From Pseudomonas sediminis (GTDB taxonomy: Bacteria; Pseudomonadota; Gammaproteobacteria; Pseudomonadales; Pseudomonadaceae): DNA of 64,000 nucleotides. Below the pieces are notes generated by a model. The model had not been told where the DNA came from. It worked only from the letters and a program-made list of their open reading frames with translations, and searched no databases. The stretch is taken from contig NZ_CP154631.1 of the NCBI RefSeq assembly GCF_039555755.1, positions 1,612,001 through 1,676,000 on the forward strand, given 5' to 3'. Below, one piece after another: positions 1 to 11,058 of the stretch (its first letter is position 1; every line of letters starts with the position of its first letter). The position numbers and the translations under genes were made by a program.

Positions 1-311
1 ACGAATAGTGATTTGGGCTGGTAGCTGAGCAATTGCCGCAACAGGCGCGCCTGCTCGCCATAACGCAACGGCCAGCTAGCCCCCAAGTCTGTCAACGCCT
101 GATCATCTATCAGCACCACTACCACGTCTTGCTGCCCAGACTCAGGGTAGAAAGGCGCCAGCATGCGCAGCAGCCAGGTTTCGCTATGATGGTCGGAGGC
201 ATCGCGCAGACCGAACGGATTGAAGAACGCGACGAAGAGCATCAACAACAAACCTAGAACAGCGCCGGGTTTGTTGAGTAAAGGAGCAAGAAAAATTTGC
301 CTGAGGCGCAT
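1..311 (-). CDS. CHASE2-domain sensor protein, N-terminal part only
   Basis: Reading leftward from an ATG at 311, the frame stays open to the window edge, giving about 103 residues. It starts with a short cytoplasmic segment and one membrane helix (roughly residues 17-35, rich in L, V, A and F). The next part carries the CHASE2 signature: VVVVLIDDQALTDLG, then SWPLRYGEQARLLRQL. CHASE2 is an extracytoplasmic sensor domain found at the front of adenylate cyclases, histidine kinases and diguanylate cyclases. The output domain lies outside the window, so the enzyme class is unknown. A CRP/Vfr-type palindrome lies just upstream, which would fit control by a second-messenger regulator. The CHASE2 call is from motif memory but the match is good. 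Confidence 0.8.
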   Translation of the reverse strand, partial: MRLRQIFLAPLLNKPGAVLGLLLMLFVAFFNPFGLRDASDHHSETWLLRMLAPFYPESGQQDVVVVLIDDQALTDLGASWPLRYGEQARLLRQLLSYQPKSLF

Positions 312-355
312 CCCTGAAAGCACAAGAACATCCTTGATATCGCTTGGCTCAGGAA

Positions 356-371
356 TGTGACACAGCTCACA
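356..371. promoter_or_regulatory. CRP/Vfr-type binding site upstream of the CHASE2 gene
   Basis: TGTGACACAGCTCACA is a complete match to the CRP consensus TGTGA-N6-TCACA. In Pseudomonas the CRP homologue Vfr recognises very similar sites. Its centre is about 52 bp before the start codon at 311 on the minus strand, a plausible activator position. Binding and the promoter itself are inferred. Confidence 0.65.
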
Positions 372-430
372 AGCAAAGCAAACAAGAATTTGACATCAAA
401 ATAGTGGCACACAATCCTACAGCTACCTGC

Positions 431-835
431 TCACGGAATGTCTTCTTCGTCTTCTCGTGGCAATTGCTCGTCCAATCGCAGCCACGGTAGCCGGCTGCCC
501 ACCCAGATATGCCGGTCCGCCGGAGCCTGTTCCGGCTCGTCCAAGGTGGCGACGGTGACGTCCAGCGTGTGCGGGCTGAGCGACGTGAACAGCGCCAGAT
601 GTGCGCCGCAGTCCGCACAGAAATAACGCGTACAACTGGCCGACGACTTGAAAGCCTTCGGCGTGCCGCTTAACCAGTGAAACGTCTCACGGAGCACGGT
701 GACCCAGGCGGTGAGAATCCCGCCCGTGCTCCGCCGGCAGACCGAGCAGTGGCAATGAGCGATGTCCTCCAGCGGCGCATTGATCCGATAACGCAGCGCA
801 CCGCACTGGCAGCCCCCCTGATGTTCAGACTTCAT
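431..835 (-). CDS. GFA/CENP-V-fold zinc protein
   Basis: This 134-residue protein belongs to the family of glutathione-dependent formaldehyde-activating enzyme (GFA). The zinc-binding pattern is clear: GGCQCGALRYR near the start, HCHCSVCRRSTGG around residue 28, and YFCADCGAHLAL around residue 70. The ATG at 835 is preferred because GGAGG lies just upstream; a longer open frame reaches back to 892 without support. It lies on the same strand as the CHASE2 gene but is separated from it by the Vfr-type site. Most stand-alone family members have no proven substrate, so a thiol-adduct role is only a family-based guess. Confidence 0.85.
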   Translation of the reverse strand: MKSEHQGGCQCGALRYRINAPLEDIAHCHCSVCRRSTGGILTAWVTVLRETFHWLSGTPKAFKSSASCTRYFCADCGAHLALFTSLSPHTLDVTVATLDEPEQAPADRHIWVGSRLPWLRLDEQLPREDEEDIP

Positions 836-903
836 CCCGCCTCCGCCTTGCATTGCCCCGCTCCGCTGACCAAGATAGGCGCTCACCACCACCGGGGGTT
901 CCC

Positions 904-1809
904 GTGATAGACCTGTTGCTGGCCTTGTGGCCGCTGTTCGCCATGATCGTTGCCGGCTACTGGCTGCGCCTGCGTGAGTTCCCGAGCGAGGCCTTCTGGC
1001 CGGGGGCCGAGCGCCTCAATTACTTCATCCTGTTCCCTGCCCTGCTGTTCTCCAGCCTGGCTCGTGCACCGTTGAACAACCCCGCCTTGCCGCGCCTGGC
1101 GCTGGCGGTGCTAATCGGTCTGGGCATCGCCTGGCTGACGCTGCTGCTGGTACGTCGCCTGCGTGGCTGGCCAGCGGGGCGTTTTGGCGCATTCACTCAA
1201 GGCATTCTGCGCTTCAACACCTACCTGGGCCTGGCTGCGGTCGGCAGCCTGTTCGGCCAGGAAGGCCTGACGCTCGCTGCCCTGATGCTGGCCCTGATGG
1301 TGCCGACGGTGAACGTGTTGTCGGTCTGGTCGCTGACGGCCGAACGCGGCATCAGTGCGCGCAGCCTGCTGCTGCCGATCATCAAGAATCCGCTGATCCT
1401 CGCCTGCCTCGGCGGTGCGCTGTTCAACCTCACGGGCATCGGCCTGCCGGGTGGCACCGACCGCCTGCTCAGCCTGCTCGCCGCCGCCAGCTTGCCTTTG
1501 GGCCTGCTCTGCGTCGGTGCGGCACTCAAGCCGGAACAACTGGGCGGAGAAATTCCTGCACTGACCTGGAACAGCGCCCTGCGCCTGCTGGCGATGCCGC
1601 TGCTGGCCTGGGGCGTGGCCTGGGCACTGGCCCTGCCAGCCATGGAGAGCGCGGTTCTGGTGCTGTTCTTCGCCCTGCCCACCGCACCGACCGCCTACGT
1701 GCTGACCCGCCAGCTCGGTGGCGACAGTCAGCTGATGGCCGGCATCATCACCCTGCAGACGCTGTTGGCGGCCGGCAGCCTGGTGGCAATCATGATGTTC
1801 CTGGCCTGA
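904..1809 (+). CDS. AEC-family transporter (auxin efflux carrier type)
   Basis: The 301-residue protein is almost entirely hydrophobic, with about ten membrane helices in two halves, as in AEC carriers related to the bile acid/sodium symporter fold. The motifs NYFILFPALLFSSLA and IIKNPLILACLGGALFN are typical of the family. I chose the GTG at 904 because GGGGG precedes it at good spacing and the first helix starts at once; the open frame back to 853 would overlap the divergent GFA gene. Members export or import small organic anions; the substrate cannot be predicted here. Confidence 0.87.
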   Translation: MIDLLLALWPLFAMIVAGYWLRLREFPSEAFWPGAERLNYFILFPALLFSSLARAPLNNPALPRLALAVLIGLGIAWLTLLLVRRLRGWPAGRFGAFTQGILRFNTYLGLAAVGSLFGQEGLTLAALMLALMVPTVNVLSVWSLTAERGISARSLLLPIIKNPLILACLGGALFNLTGIGLPGGTDRLLSLLAAASLPLGLLCVGAALKPEQLGGEIPALTWNSALRLLAMPLLAWGVAWALALPAMESAVLVLFFALPTAPTAYVLTRQLGGDSQLMAGIITLQTLLAAGSLVAIMMFLA

Positions 1810-1825
1810 TTGGCCAGCACGGGCG

Positions 1826-2590
1826 CTACTCCACGTAGCTCTCGATCAGCCGCTGATATTCGCCGCGGGCCTTGAGCGCCTCGAGCCCACGATTGAAGCG
1901 CTCGATCAACTCGGTAGCACGCGGATGCTGCCGCGAGACGATAAAGTGCAACGTACTGCTCTGAAACGGCACCCGTGACCGGTGAAACTGCGCCAGTTCA
2001 GCGCCAGCACTGTGCAAAGCACTGCCCCCCAGGTTACGGTCGGCAATGAACAGGTCGTCACGTTCGAGCAGCAGCAGCCGTGCGCATTCCTGCAAACCCA
2101 GTGGAGAATGACGGCGCAGCACACCCTGCTCGACCATTTGCTGGATCGCCGCCGGTGGCTGCCAGCCCAGCGGATAGCAGAGTCGCCGGCCGATCATGGC
2201 GGGCAGATCATCGAGCTCGATGTGATCACCGGCCCGGCTGAAGATGTATGGTTCGGCCACATAAATGGGCGCCGAGTAGAGAAACTCCGCCTCGCGCTCG
2301 GCAGAACGGATGTAGGGAAAGGTGGCGTCGTACTCAACGCGCTTGGCTTTCAGGTAACCGCGGTTCCAGGGCAGCCAGTCGAGCGTGATCGCCGTGCCCT
2401 GCTCGGCCAATGCCGCACGCACCACCTGGGTAAGCATGCCTTGGCCGGGCAATGCCTTACCGGTGAACGGTGCGTAGTCGTCGCCGGTAGCCAGGTGCAG
2501 CACCTCCGCTCGCACCGATGCGCACAACAGCAGGCCCAGCAGAGCCGCCCCCCAGAATCCCACCATCAAGCTCCAATAACTGGCGTGCAT
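1826..2590 (-). CDS. Periplasmic solute-binding protein, SBP_bac_3 (PAAT) type
   Basis: A 254-residue protein with an N-terminal signal peptide (hydrophobic core about residues 10-27, probable cleavage after SVRA). The mature part begins EVLHLATGDDYAPFTGKALPGQGMLTQVV, the usual opening of family 3 extracytoplasmic solute receptors, and contains DATFPYIRSAEREAEFLYSAP. No permease or ATPase gene adjoins it, so it looks like one of the orphan PAAT-like receptors common in Pseudomonas. The ligand is probably a small polar molecule but cannot be told. It ends convergently against the AEC transporter gene, 16 bp away. Confidence 0.83.
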   Translation of the reverse strand: MHASYWSLMVGFWGAALLGLLLCASVRAEVLHLATGDDYAPFTGKALPGQGMLTQVVRAALAEQGTAITLDWLPWNRGYLKAKRVEYDATFPYIRSAEREAEFLYSAPIYVAEPYIFSRAGDHIELDDLPAMIGRRLCYPLGWQPPAAIQQMVEQGVLRRHSPLGLQECARLLLLERDDLFIADRNLGGSALHSAGAELAQFHRSRVPFQSSTLHFIVSRQHPRATELIERFNRGLEALKARGEYQRLIESYVE

Positions 2591-2754
2591 GCGCCTTACT
2601 AACCCTGATCATTGACTCTCGCTGTCGCAAGCCAGGCTGTCCAGTACAACCCGGTTATAGGGCGACAATTCATCAGGTTCTCTTGATACGGAACATGAGG
2701 CATTGCAAGACTACGACTATCCTTGCTGCACCACGAACCGACTGCGACACGCCG

Positions 2755-3885
2755 ATGAATGACACCAGCGCCAACGACCAGCCCGATGTTTTCCCCTACC
2801 TGCAGCTGATGCATCAACATGCCGGCTCAGACCTGTTCTTCAGCGTCGGCGCGCCGCCGCACATGAAGGTCGAAGGGCATAGCCAGCCCGTCGGCCAGCG
2901 CATCATGAAGGTCGGTGAGGTGCAGCAGCTGGCCTATCAACTGATGACGCAGAAGCAGATCGCCGAGTTCGAACGCGACCTGGAGATGAACCTGGCCGTC
3001 GGCCTGCAGGGCGCCGGGCGTTATCGGGTCAACGTCTATTACCAGCGCGGCGAAGTGGCCATGGTGGTGCGCCTGATCAAGAGCGAGATCCCCAGCTTCG
3101 AGGCACTTGGCCTGCCCAGGCTGCTGGAGAAACTGGCCATGCAGGACCGCGGGCTGATCCTGGTCACCGGCGCGGCCGGCTCGGGCAAGTCCACCACGCT
3201 GGCGGCGATGCTGGATTTCCGCAATCGCCACAAGAGCGGGCATATCGTCTGCATCGAAGACCCTATCGAGTTTCTCCACAGCCATCAGCGCTCGATCATC
3301 GACCAGCGTGAAGTCGGCCTCGACACCCACAGTTTCGACGACGCCCTGCGCAACGTGCTGCGCGAGGCGCCGGACGTGATCATGCTCGGCGAGATCCGCG
3401 ACGCCCCGACCATGCAGCATGCCCTGCACTATGCCGAAACCGGCCACCTGTGCGTCGCCACCCTGCATGCCACCAGCAGCAGCCACGCCATCGAACGTAT
3501 CGCCCGCTTCTTCCCCGACGACGCTCGCAAGCAGGTACTGGCCGACGTCGCGCACAACCTGCTCGCGGTGGTCGGCCAGCGCCTGGTGCCCGGCATCGAA
3601 CAGAAGCGTGTGGCGGCGGTGGAGCTGATGTTGGGCACGCCCTATATCCGCGACCTGATCCAGCGAGATGAACTGGAGGAGCTGCGCGAGGCCACTGCGC
3701 GGGCTTCCGAACAGGGCCTGCAGACCTTCGATCAACACCTGTTCGCCCTGCTCGAAGCCGGACGCATCACCCTGGCCGAAGCGCTCAAGTTCGCCGACTC
3801 GCGTACCGACCTCAGCCTCAAGTTCAAACTCGAGCGCGGTTTCTCCGCCGACGATGCCGAACTCAAGGTGCTGCGAGACGGTTGA
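2755..3885 (+). CDS. PilT/PilU-family type IV pilus retraction ATPase paralogue
   Basis: The 376-residue hexameric-type ATPase has the PilT/PilU layout: an N-terminal part with GSDLFFSVGAPPHMKVEG (about 24-41), Walker A GAAGSGKST (139-147), an aspartate-box region CIEDPIEF (167-174), Walker B-like DVIMLGEIRD (207-216, catalytic Glu 213) and a histidine-box region AETGHLCVATLHA. Length and C-terminal SRTDLSLKFKLERG resemble PilU more than PilT. It stands alone, whereas pilT and pilU normally sit together elsewhere, so it is probably an extra paralogue affecting twitching or DNA uptake. The ATG at 2755 is chosen by homology; an open frame begins further upstream at 2518 without support. Confidence 0.85.
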   Translation: MNDTSANDQPDVFPYLQLMHQHAGSDLFFSVGAPPHMKVEGHSQPVGQRIMKVGEVQQLAYQLMTQKQIAEFERDLEMNLAVGLQGAGRYRVNVYYQRGEVAMVVRLIKSEIPSFEALGLPRLLEKLAMQDRGLILVTGAAGSGKSTTLAAMLDFRNRHKSGHIVCIEDPIEFLHSHQRSIIDQREVGLDTHSFDDALRNVLREAPDVIMLGEIRDAPTMQHALHYAETGHLCVATLHATSSSHAIERIARFFPDDARKQVLADVAHNLLAVVGQRLVPGIEQKRVAAVELMLGTPYIRDLIQRDELEELREATARASEQGLQTFDQHLFALLEAGRITLAEALKFADSRTDLSLKFKLERGFSADDAELKVLRDG

Positions 3886-3972
3886 CTGGCTTTCTGAATG
3901 ATTTCGGCCGATGCTCATCTATACAGGCCGAAACCATAACGTCTAATCGGCCGTCTTTCAGGGGGCCGATTT

Positions 3973-5613
3973 ATGCTGACCCTGCTGCATTTGCTGTCAG
4001 CCATTGCCCTGTTGGTCTGGGGCACACACATCGTACGTACCGGCATCCTGCGCGTGTTTGGTTCACAACTGCGCAAGGTGCTCAGCCACAACATCAGTCG
4101 TCAGCCGCTGGCGTTCGTCGCCGGCATCGGCGTCACGGCGCTGGTGCAGAGCAGTAACGCCACCGCGCTGCTGGTCACCTCCTTCGTCGCTCAGGGCCTG
4201 ATGGCACTGGCGCCGGGGCTGGCGATCATGCTCGGTGCCGACGTCGGCACCGCGCTGATGGCACGCGTGCTGACCCTCGACCTGAGCTGGCTCAGCCCGC
4301 TGCTGATCTTCCTCGGGGTGATCTTCTTTCTCTCGCGACGGCAGACCCGAGCGGGGCAACTCGGCCGCGTGGCCATCGGCCTGGGGCTGATGCTGCTGGC
4401 GCTGGAGTTGATCGTTGCCGCCGCCACGCCGATCACCGAGGCACGCGGGATTCGCGTGCTGTTCGCATCGTTAACCGGCGATCTGTTGCTCGATGCCCTG
4501 GTCGGCGCGATGTTCGCCCTGCTCACCTATTCCAGCCTGGCAGCGGTGTTGCTCACCGCGACCCTGGCTGGCGCCGGGCTGATCAGCTTGCCGGTGGCCA
4601 TCGGGCTGGTGATTGGCGCCAATATCGGCAGCGGCCTGCTGGCCTTTCTTACCAGCAGCCTGCAGAACCCGGCCGGGCGCCGCGTGGCGCTGGGCAGCCT
4701 GATCTACAAGCTGATCGGGCTGTTACTGGTACTGCCTGTGCTGCAACCACTGGCCGATTGGCTGGACAGCCTGAACTGGCGCCCGGCGGAGCTGGTGATC
4801 TTTTTCCACCTGCTCTACAACAGCCTGCGCGCGGTGCTGATGTTGCCCAGCGTCGGGCTGATGGCGCGCTTCTGCAACTGGCTGCTGCCGGACCGAGCCG
4901 ACGATAGCGGCATCGCCCGACCACGCCACCTCGACCCAACGGCGTTGGCCACGCCGAGCCTGGCGCTGGCCAACGCCGTGCGCGAAACCCTGCGCGTGGG
5001 TGACAAGATCGAAGCCATGCTCAACCGCCTGCTACCGGTGCTGGAGCAGAACCAGCCAGCACTGAACAAGGAGCTGCGCAGCCTCAATGACGATGTCGCC
5101 AGTCTGTGCCGGGCGGTCAAGCTGTACCTCGCACAAATCCCCCGTGAGGACCTAAGCGAGTACGAAAGCCGGCGCTGGGCAGAGATTCTCGAGCTGGCAG
5201 TCAACCTCGAGCAGGCTGGCGATCTGATCGAGCGCATGCTCGGCAAGATCCAGAACGAGAAGACCGCGCAACGCCGGGCCTTCTCCCAAAAGGGGCTGGA
5301 GGAGCTCACCAGCCTGCACGGACAACTGATGGCCAACCTGCGCCTGGGCCTGAACGTGTTCCTCAGCGCCGACCACGCCAGCGCCAGCCAGCTGCTGCGC
5401 GAGAAGCGCCGCTTCCGCGCGCAGGAGCGACGCCTGGCCCACGCCCATATCGGCCGCCTGCAGCGTCAAGTGGTGCAGAGCATCGAAACCAGCTCCCTGC
5501 ACCTGGAGCTGATCGCCGACATGAAGCGGCTCAACTCGCTGTTCTGCACCAGCGCCTACGTGGTGCTCGAGGGCGGCGAAACCGGCGCCCTCAAGCTCGA
5601 AGGCGGCGAGTGA
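3973..5613 (+). CDS. Na+/phosphate cotransporter family protein with PhoU-like tail
   Basis: A 546-residue protein with two parts. Residues 1 to about 310 form the Na/Pi cotransporter (NptA/YjbB) membrane region with two inverted QSS-type repeats, seen here as ALVQSSNATALLVTSFV and LLTYSSLAAVLLTATLAGAG. Residues from about 330 to the end are a helical PhoU-like cytoplasmic domain (VGDKIEAMLNRLLPVLEQNQ, then NLEQAGDLIERMLGKIQ). In E. coli, YjbB exports phosphate. Start ATG follows AGGGGG at good spacing. The gene meets the NCS2 permease gene tail to tail with one base between the stop codons. Confidence 0.88.
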   Translation: MLTLLHLLSAIALLVWGTHIVRTGILRVFGSQLRKVLSHNISRQPLAFVAGIGVTALVQSSNATALLVTSFVAQGLMALAPGLAIMLGADVGTALMARVLTLDLSWLSPLLIFLGVIFFLSRRQTRAGQLGRVAIGLGLMLLALELIVAAATPITEARGIRVLFASLTGDLLLDALVGAMFALLTYSSLAAVLLTATLAGAGLISLPVAIGLVIGANIGSGLLAFLTSSLQNPAGRRVALGSLIYKLIGLLLVLPVLQPLADWLDSLNWRPAELVIFFHLLYNSLRAVLMLPSVGLMARFCNWLLPDRADDSGIARPRHLDPTALATPSLALANAVRETLRVGDKIEAMLNRLLPVLEQNQPALNKELRSLNDDVASLCRAVKLYLAQIPREDLSEYESRRWAEILELAVNLEQAGDLIERMLGKIQNEKTAQRRAFSQKGLEELTSLHGQLMANLRLGLNVFLSADHASASQLLREKRRFRAQERRLAHAHIGRLQRQVVQSIETSSLHLELIADMKRLNSLFCTSAYVVLEGGETGALKLEGGE

Positions 5614-5614
5614 C

Positions 5615-7123
5615 TCAGTCGGCGCCGGTCACGCGTTCGGGCTCGGCCGGCTCGACGCCGCGCCAGGCGTACCAGGCGAAGAACAGCGCCATCAGCAGAT
5701 AACCGTGGACGAAGTCTGGCGCGGCGTACCAAGCCAGCTTCGGCGCGTGCATCAGGCCAACGAAGGCCATGGCCGCCGCCACCAGGGCGAAGGTGGTGGC
5801 CTGGCGGAACTGGCGATCGATCACCGCCACGCACATCGCGCCCAGCAGGATGGCGCTGAACATGGCGCCCTGCCCTAGCGCGCCGATGGCGCTGGAAATG
5901 CCCTCGACCACTTCAGGGGCACCACGGTTGAAGCGGGTCGCCAGGTAGTTGGCGAAGTACGGCAGCATCGCCAGCGCCACTGCCGGGTAGTAACGGGCGT
6001 GGTTGCTGTTGAACGCGGTGGCGATCATCGACATGCCGACGAACACCAGGATCGGCGCCACCACCGATACCGGAATCAGCGCGGCGATGAAGGCGATCAG
6101 ACCGAACATGGTCGCCAAGCCGTACACCGCGCCATTGAGCAGGCTGTAACCACGCCCGGCGCCCATCCACTTCGAACCCACTGTGGCGATGTACACGGTG
6201 GTCGGGAACACGCCGCCGAACAGCGCCCCGAGCGAGGTGCCGAGTCCGTCTACCGCCTGACACTCGCGCACGCTGTAGCTGTCACCGGCGGCACTCATGG
6301 CCTCGACGTTGTTCATGGTCTCGATGGCGTTGTACAGGGTGATCGGCAAAATTACCGTCATCAGCGCCAGCAGAGTGGTGAACAGCAGGCCCAGGCCTTC
6401 GTACCAGGCCAGGTTGGGCAGCAGCGGGTAGAAACCCAGGTGGGTGAAGGCATCGCTGAACTTGCCGCCGTCAGCCGCGCCGATCAGGTAGGCCAGCGCG
6501 GTGCCGACGACGATGGCGAACAGCGAGGCAGGGAGGCGGAACGGCATGCTCACCCGCGCCACCAGGCCGACGATGGTGATGGCTAGCACCAGCAGGCCGA
6601 TCACCGGAATTTCCAGAGTCTTGAACAACATTTCCCCAGCGATGAAGGTCAGTGCCACCCCGGCCACCGCGCCGAGCATGGCCGCACGCGGCAGATGACG
6701 CTGCACCCAGTTGCCGATGAGGCTGATGGCGGCCTCGATCAGACCACTTATGAAGCACGCGGCCACGGCCACCTTCCAGGCCAGTTCTGCATCGCCGGTG
6801 AGGTTCTTCGCCGGCAACAGCACGCCGAACAGGAAGACGAACATCACCGGCGTACTGATGCCATAGGACAGCGCCGTCACGTCGGCACGGTTCTCCTTGC
6901 GCGCCAGTCGCGCGGCACTAAAGGCGTAGTAGAAGTTGCCGGCCATCACCGCCACCGCCGCGCCCGGCAACACCTGACCGAACACGATCTCGGCGGGAAA
7001 GCCCATGCCCAGCATGCTGATGGCGATGATCACGAAGTTGGCAATGTTGTTCTGGAATAGGGCGAAAAAGGCGTCGGTGTCTTCCTTCTTGTACCAGGGA
7101 TAGTGCACGCGTGGCGTCGACAT
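5615..7123 (-). CDS. NCS2-family permease (xanthine/uracil type)
   Basis: The 502-residue protein has 12-14 predicted membrane helices, beginning with the soluble start MSTPRVHYPWYKKEDTDAFF. Family-like stretches include ADVTALSYGISTPVMFVFLFG and ETMNNVEAMSAAGDSYSVRECQAVDGLGTSLGALFGG, the latter resembling the conserved NCS2 loop that carries a key Glu. Relatives move nucleobases such as xanthine, adenine or guanine with protons. Substrate is not certain because this branch diverges from well-studied PbuX and AzgA. AAGGA precedes the start. The neighbouring TRAP operon is separated from it by a hairpin. Confidence 0.75.
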   Translation of the reverse strand: MSTPRVHYPWYKKEDTDAFFALFQNNIANFVIIAISMLGMGFPAEIVFGQVLPGAAVAVMAGNFYYAFSAARLARKENRADVTALSYGISTPVMFVFLFGVLLPAKNLTGDAELAWKVAVAACFISGLIEAAISLIGNWVQRHLPRAAMLGAVAGVALTFIAGEMLFKTLEIPVIGLLVLAITIVGLVARVSMPFRLPASLFAIVVGTALAYLIGAADGGKFSDAFTHLGFYPLLPNLAWYEGLGLLFTTLLALMTVILPITLYNAIETMNNVEAMSAAGDSYSVRECQAVDGLGTSLGALFGGVFPTTVYIATVGSKWMGAGRGYSLLNGAVYGLATMFGLIAFIAALIPVSVVAPILVFVGMSMIATAFNSNHARYYPAVALAMLPYFANYLATRFNRGAPEVVEGISSAIGALGQGAMFSAILLGAMCVAVIDRQFRQATTFALVAAAMAFVGLMHAPKLAWYAAPDFVHGYLLMALFFAWYAWRGVEPAEPERVTGAD

Positions 7124-7193
7124 GCTGGCTGCGTCCTTGTTGTCTGAGTGGTCAGGCCGGCGAGTCTAGCAATCCGCCGCGAGGGCATAAACG

Positions 7194-7222
7194 AACAAGG
7201 CAGCCGGAGCTGCCTTGTTTTC
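7194..7222 (-). terminator. Hairpin terminator after the TRAP permease gene
   Basis: An 11-bp perfect stem AACAAGGCAGC / GCTGCCTTGTT with a four-base loop lies 14 bases beyond the TRAP permease stop codon in the direction of transcription. The following run is only moderately T-rich, so efficiency is uncertain. Confidence 0.65.
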
Positions 7223-7235
7223 AGTGCCAAGCCCG

Positions 7236-9794
<2,559 letters not shown>

Positions 9795-9829
9795 GGGGCG
9801 AACCTGCATTCGAGTAATCGGAGAACGGC

Positions 9830-9862
9830 AAAACCCGCGGGCCTGCGCCTGCGGGTTTGTTT
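9830..9862 (-). terminator. Intra-operon hairpin between TAXI receptor and permease genes
   Basis: Stem AAACCCGC / GCGGGTTT with a 12-base GC-rich loop, followed on the minus strand by TTTT. It stands between the receptor gene, transcribed first, and the permease gene. It probably ends or stabilises part of the message so that more receptor than permease is made, as in other binding-protein operons. Confidence 0.6.
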
Positions 9863-9943
9863 AACACTAGAAGCGAATCGAGTGATGCGCCTGGCGACGC
9901 ATCACTAATGGCCCTGGCGGATCGACCGGCAGAGCCAGAGGGC

Positions 9944-10915
9944 TTACAGCCAGCCGCGCTCTTTGTAATAACGCTCGGCGCCCTCGTGCAGCGGGGCAGT
10001 CAGACCGACCTTGATCATGTCCTCTTCCTTCAGGTCAGCGAAGGCCGGGTGCAGACGCTTGAAGCGATCGATATTGTCGAATACCGACTTGACCAGCTGG
10101 TAGACCACCTCCGGGTCAGCCTTGGCGCTGGTGGACAGCACGGCCTTGCCGCCGATGGACGGAGTCGGCTGGTCGTTGCCCTTGTACAGACCGCCAGGGA
10201 TGTCGGCCTTGGTGTAGTAGGTCTTCTCGGCCAGCAGCTTGTCGATCTCGGCGCCGGTCACCGGAACCAGGACGGCGTCGGTGGTGGTGGTGGCTTCCTG
10301 GATCGCGCCGTTGGGATGACCGACGAAGTAGGTCATGGCATCGATGTTGTTGTCGCCCAGAGCACTGGCCTGTTCAGCCGGCTTCAGCTCGGCAGCCAGG
10401 GCAAAGGCGGAGCGATCCCAGCCTTTGACGGCCATGATCTCTTCCAGGGTGTCACGCTGGCCGGAACCCGGGTTGCCGACGTTGACGCGCTTACCCTTGA
10501 GGTCGTCGAAGCTGGTGATGTTGGCGCTACGACGGGCGAGGACGGTGAACACTTCGCTCTGCAGCGAGAACACCGCGCGGATGTCGCTCATTGCACCTTC
10601 GGCTTCGAACGGCGCAGCGCCGTTAAGGGCCTTGAACTGGTGGTCAGACTGCATGATGCCGAAGTTGAATTCGCCGCTGCGAATGCCATTGACGTTGGCC
10701 ACACCGCCGCCACTGGCTGGCGCGTTGCACTTAATACCGTGCTCAGCCGAGCCACGGTTGAGGAAGCGGCAGATGGACTGGCCGGCAACGTAATAGACGC
10801 CTGTCTGGCCGCCGGTGCCGATGGTGACAAATTTTTCTTCAGCCTGTGCCATACCACTCAGGGCAGTACCCGCGAGCGCGGCGGACAGGACCCATGCCAA
10901 GGATTTGCCTTTCAT
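9944..10915 (-). CDS. TAXI-family TRAP solute-binding protein
   Basis: A 323-residue secreted receptor. The signal peptide ends AQA around residue 25. The mature protein starts EEKFVTIGTGGQTGVYYVAGQSICRFLNRG, the characteristic TAXI opening, and later has LKGKRVNVGNPGSGQRDTLEEIM and FVGHPNGAIQEATTTTDAVLVPV. TAXI receptors hand organic acids such as glutamate or C4-C5 dicarboxylates to the fused membrane subunit; here the ligand is unknown. GGAG lies seven bases before the ATG. First gene of the operon, with its promoter in the 10916-11050 region. Confidence 0.92.
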   Translation of the reverse strand: MKGKSLAWVLSAALAGTALSGMAQAEEKFVTIGTGGQTGVYYVAGQSICRFLNRGSAEHGIKCNAPASGGGVANVNGIRSGEFNFGIMQSDHQFKALNGAAPFEAEGAMSDIRAVFSLQSEVFTVLARRSANITSFDDLKGKRVNVGNPGSGQRDTLEEIMAVKGWDRSAFALAAELKPAEQASALGDNNIDAMTYFVGHPNGAIQEATTTTDAVLVPVTGAEIDKLLAEKTYYTKADIPGGLYKGNDQPTPSIGGKAVLSTSAKADPEVVYQLVKSVFDNIDRFKRLHPAFADLKEEDMIKVGLTAPLHEGAERYYKERGWL

Positions 10916-11058
10916 GGGATATCTCCTTTTTTCTGTTGTTTTGAGCGAGCGTGCCTTGTGAGCGACGTCCGGGTGGGAAGTCTAACCGCTTGCGGCGAAT
11001 ATGCACGCCTTGTTGGTCAATCGGTCGTAACCGCTTATGTGAGGCGCGGGCTATCGCC

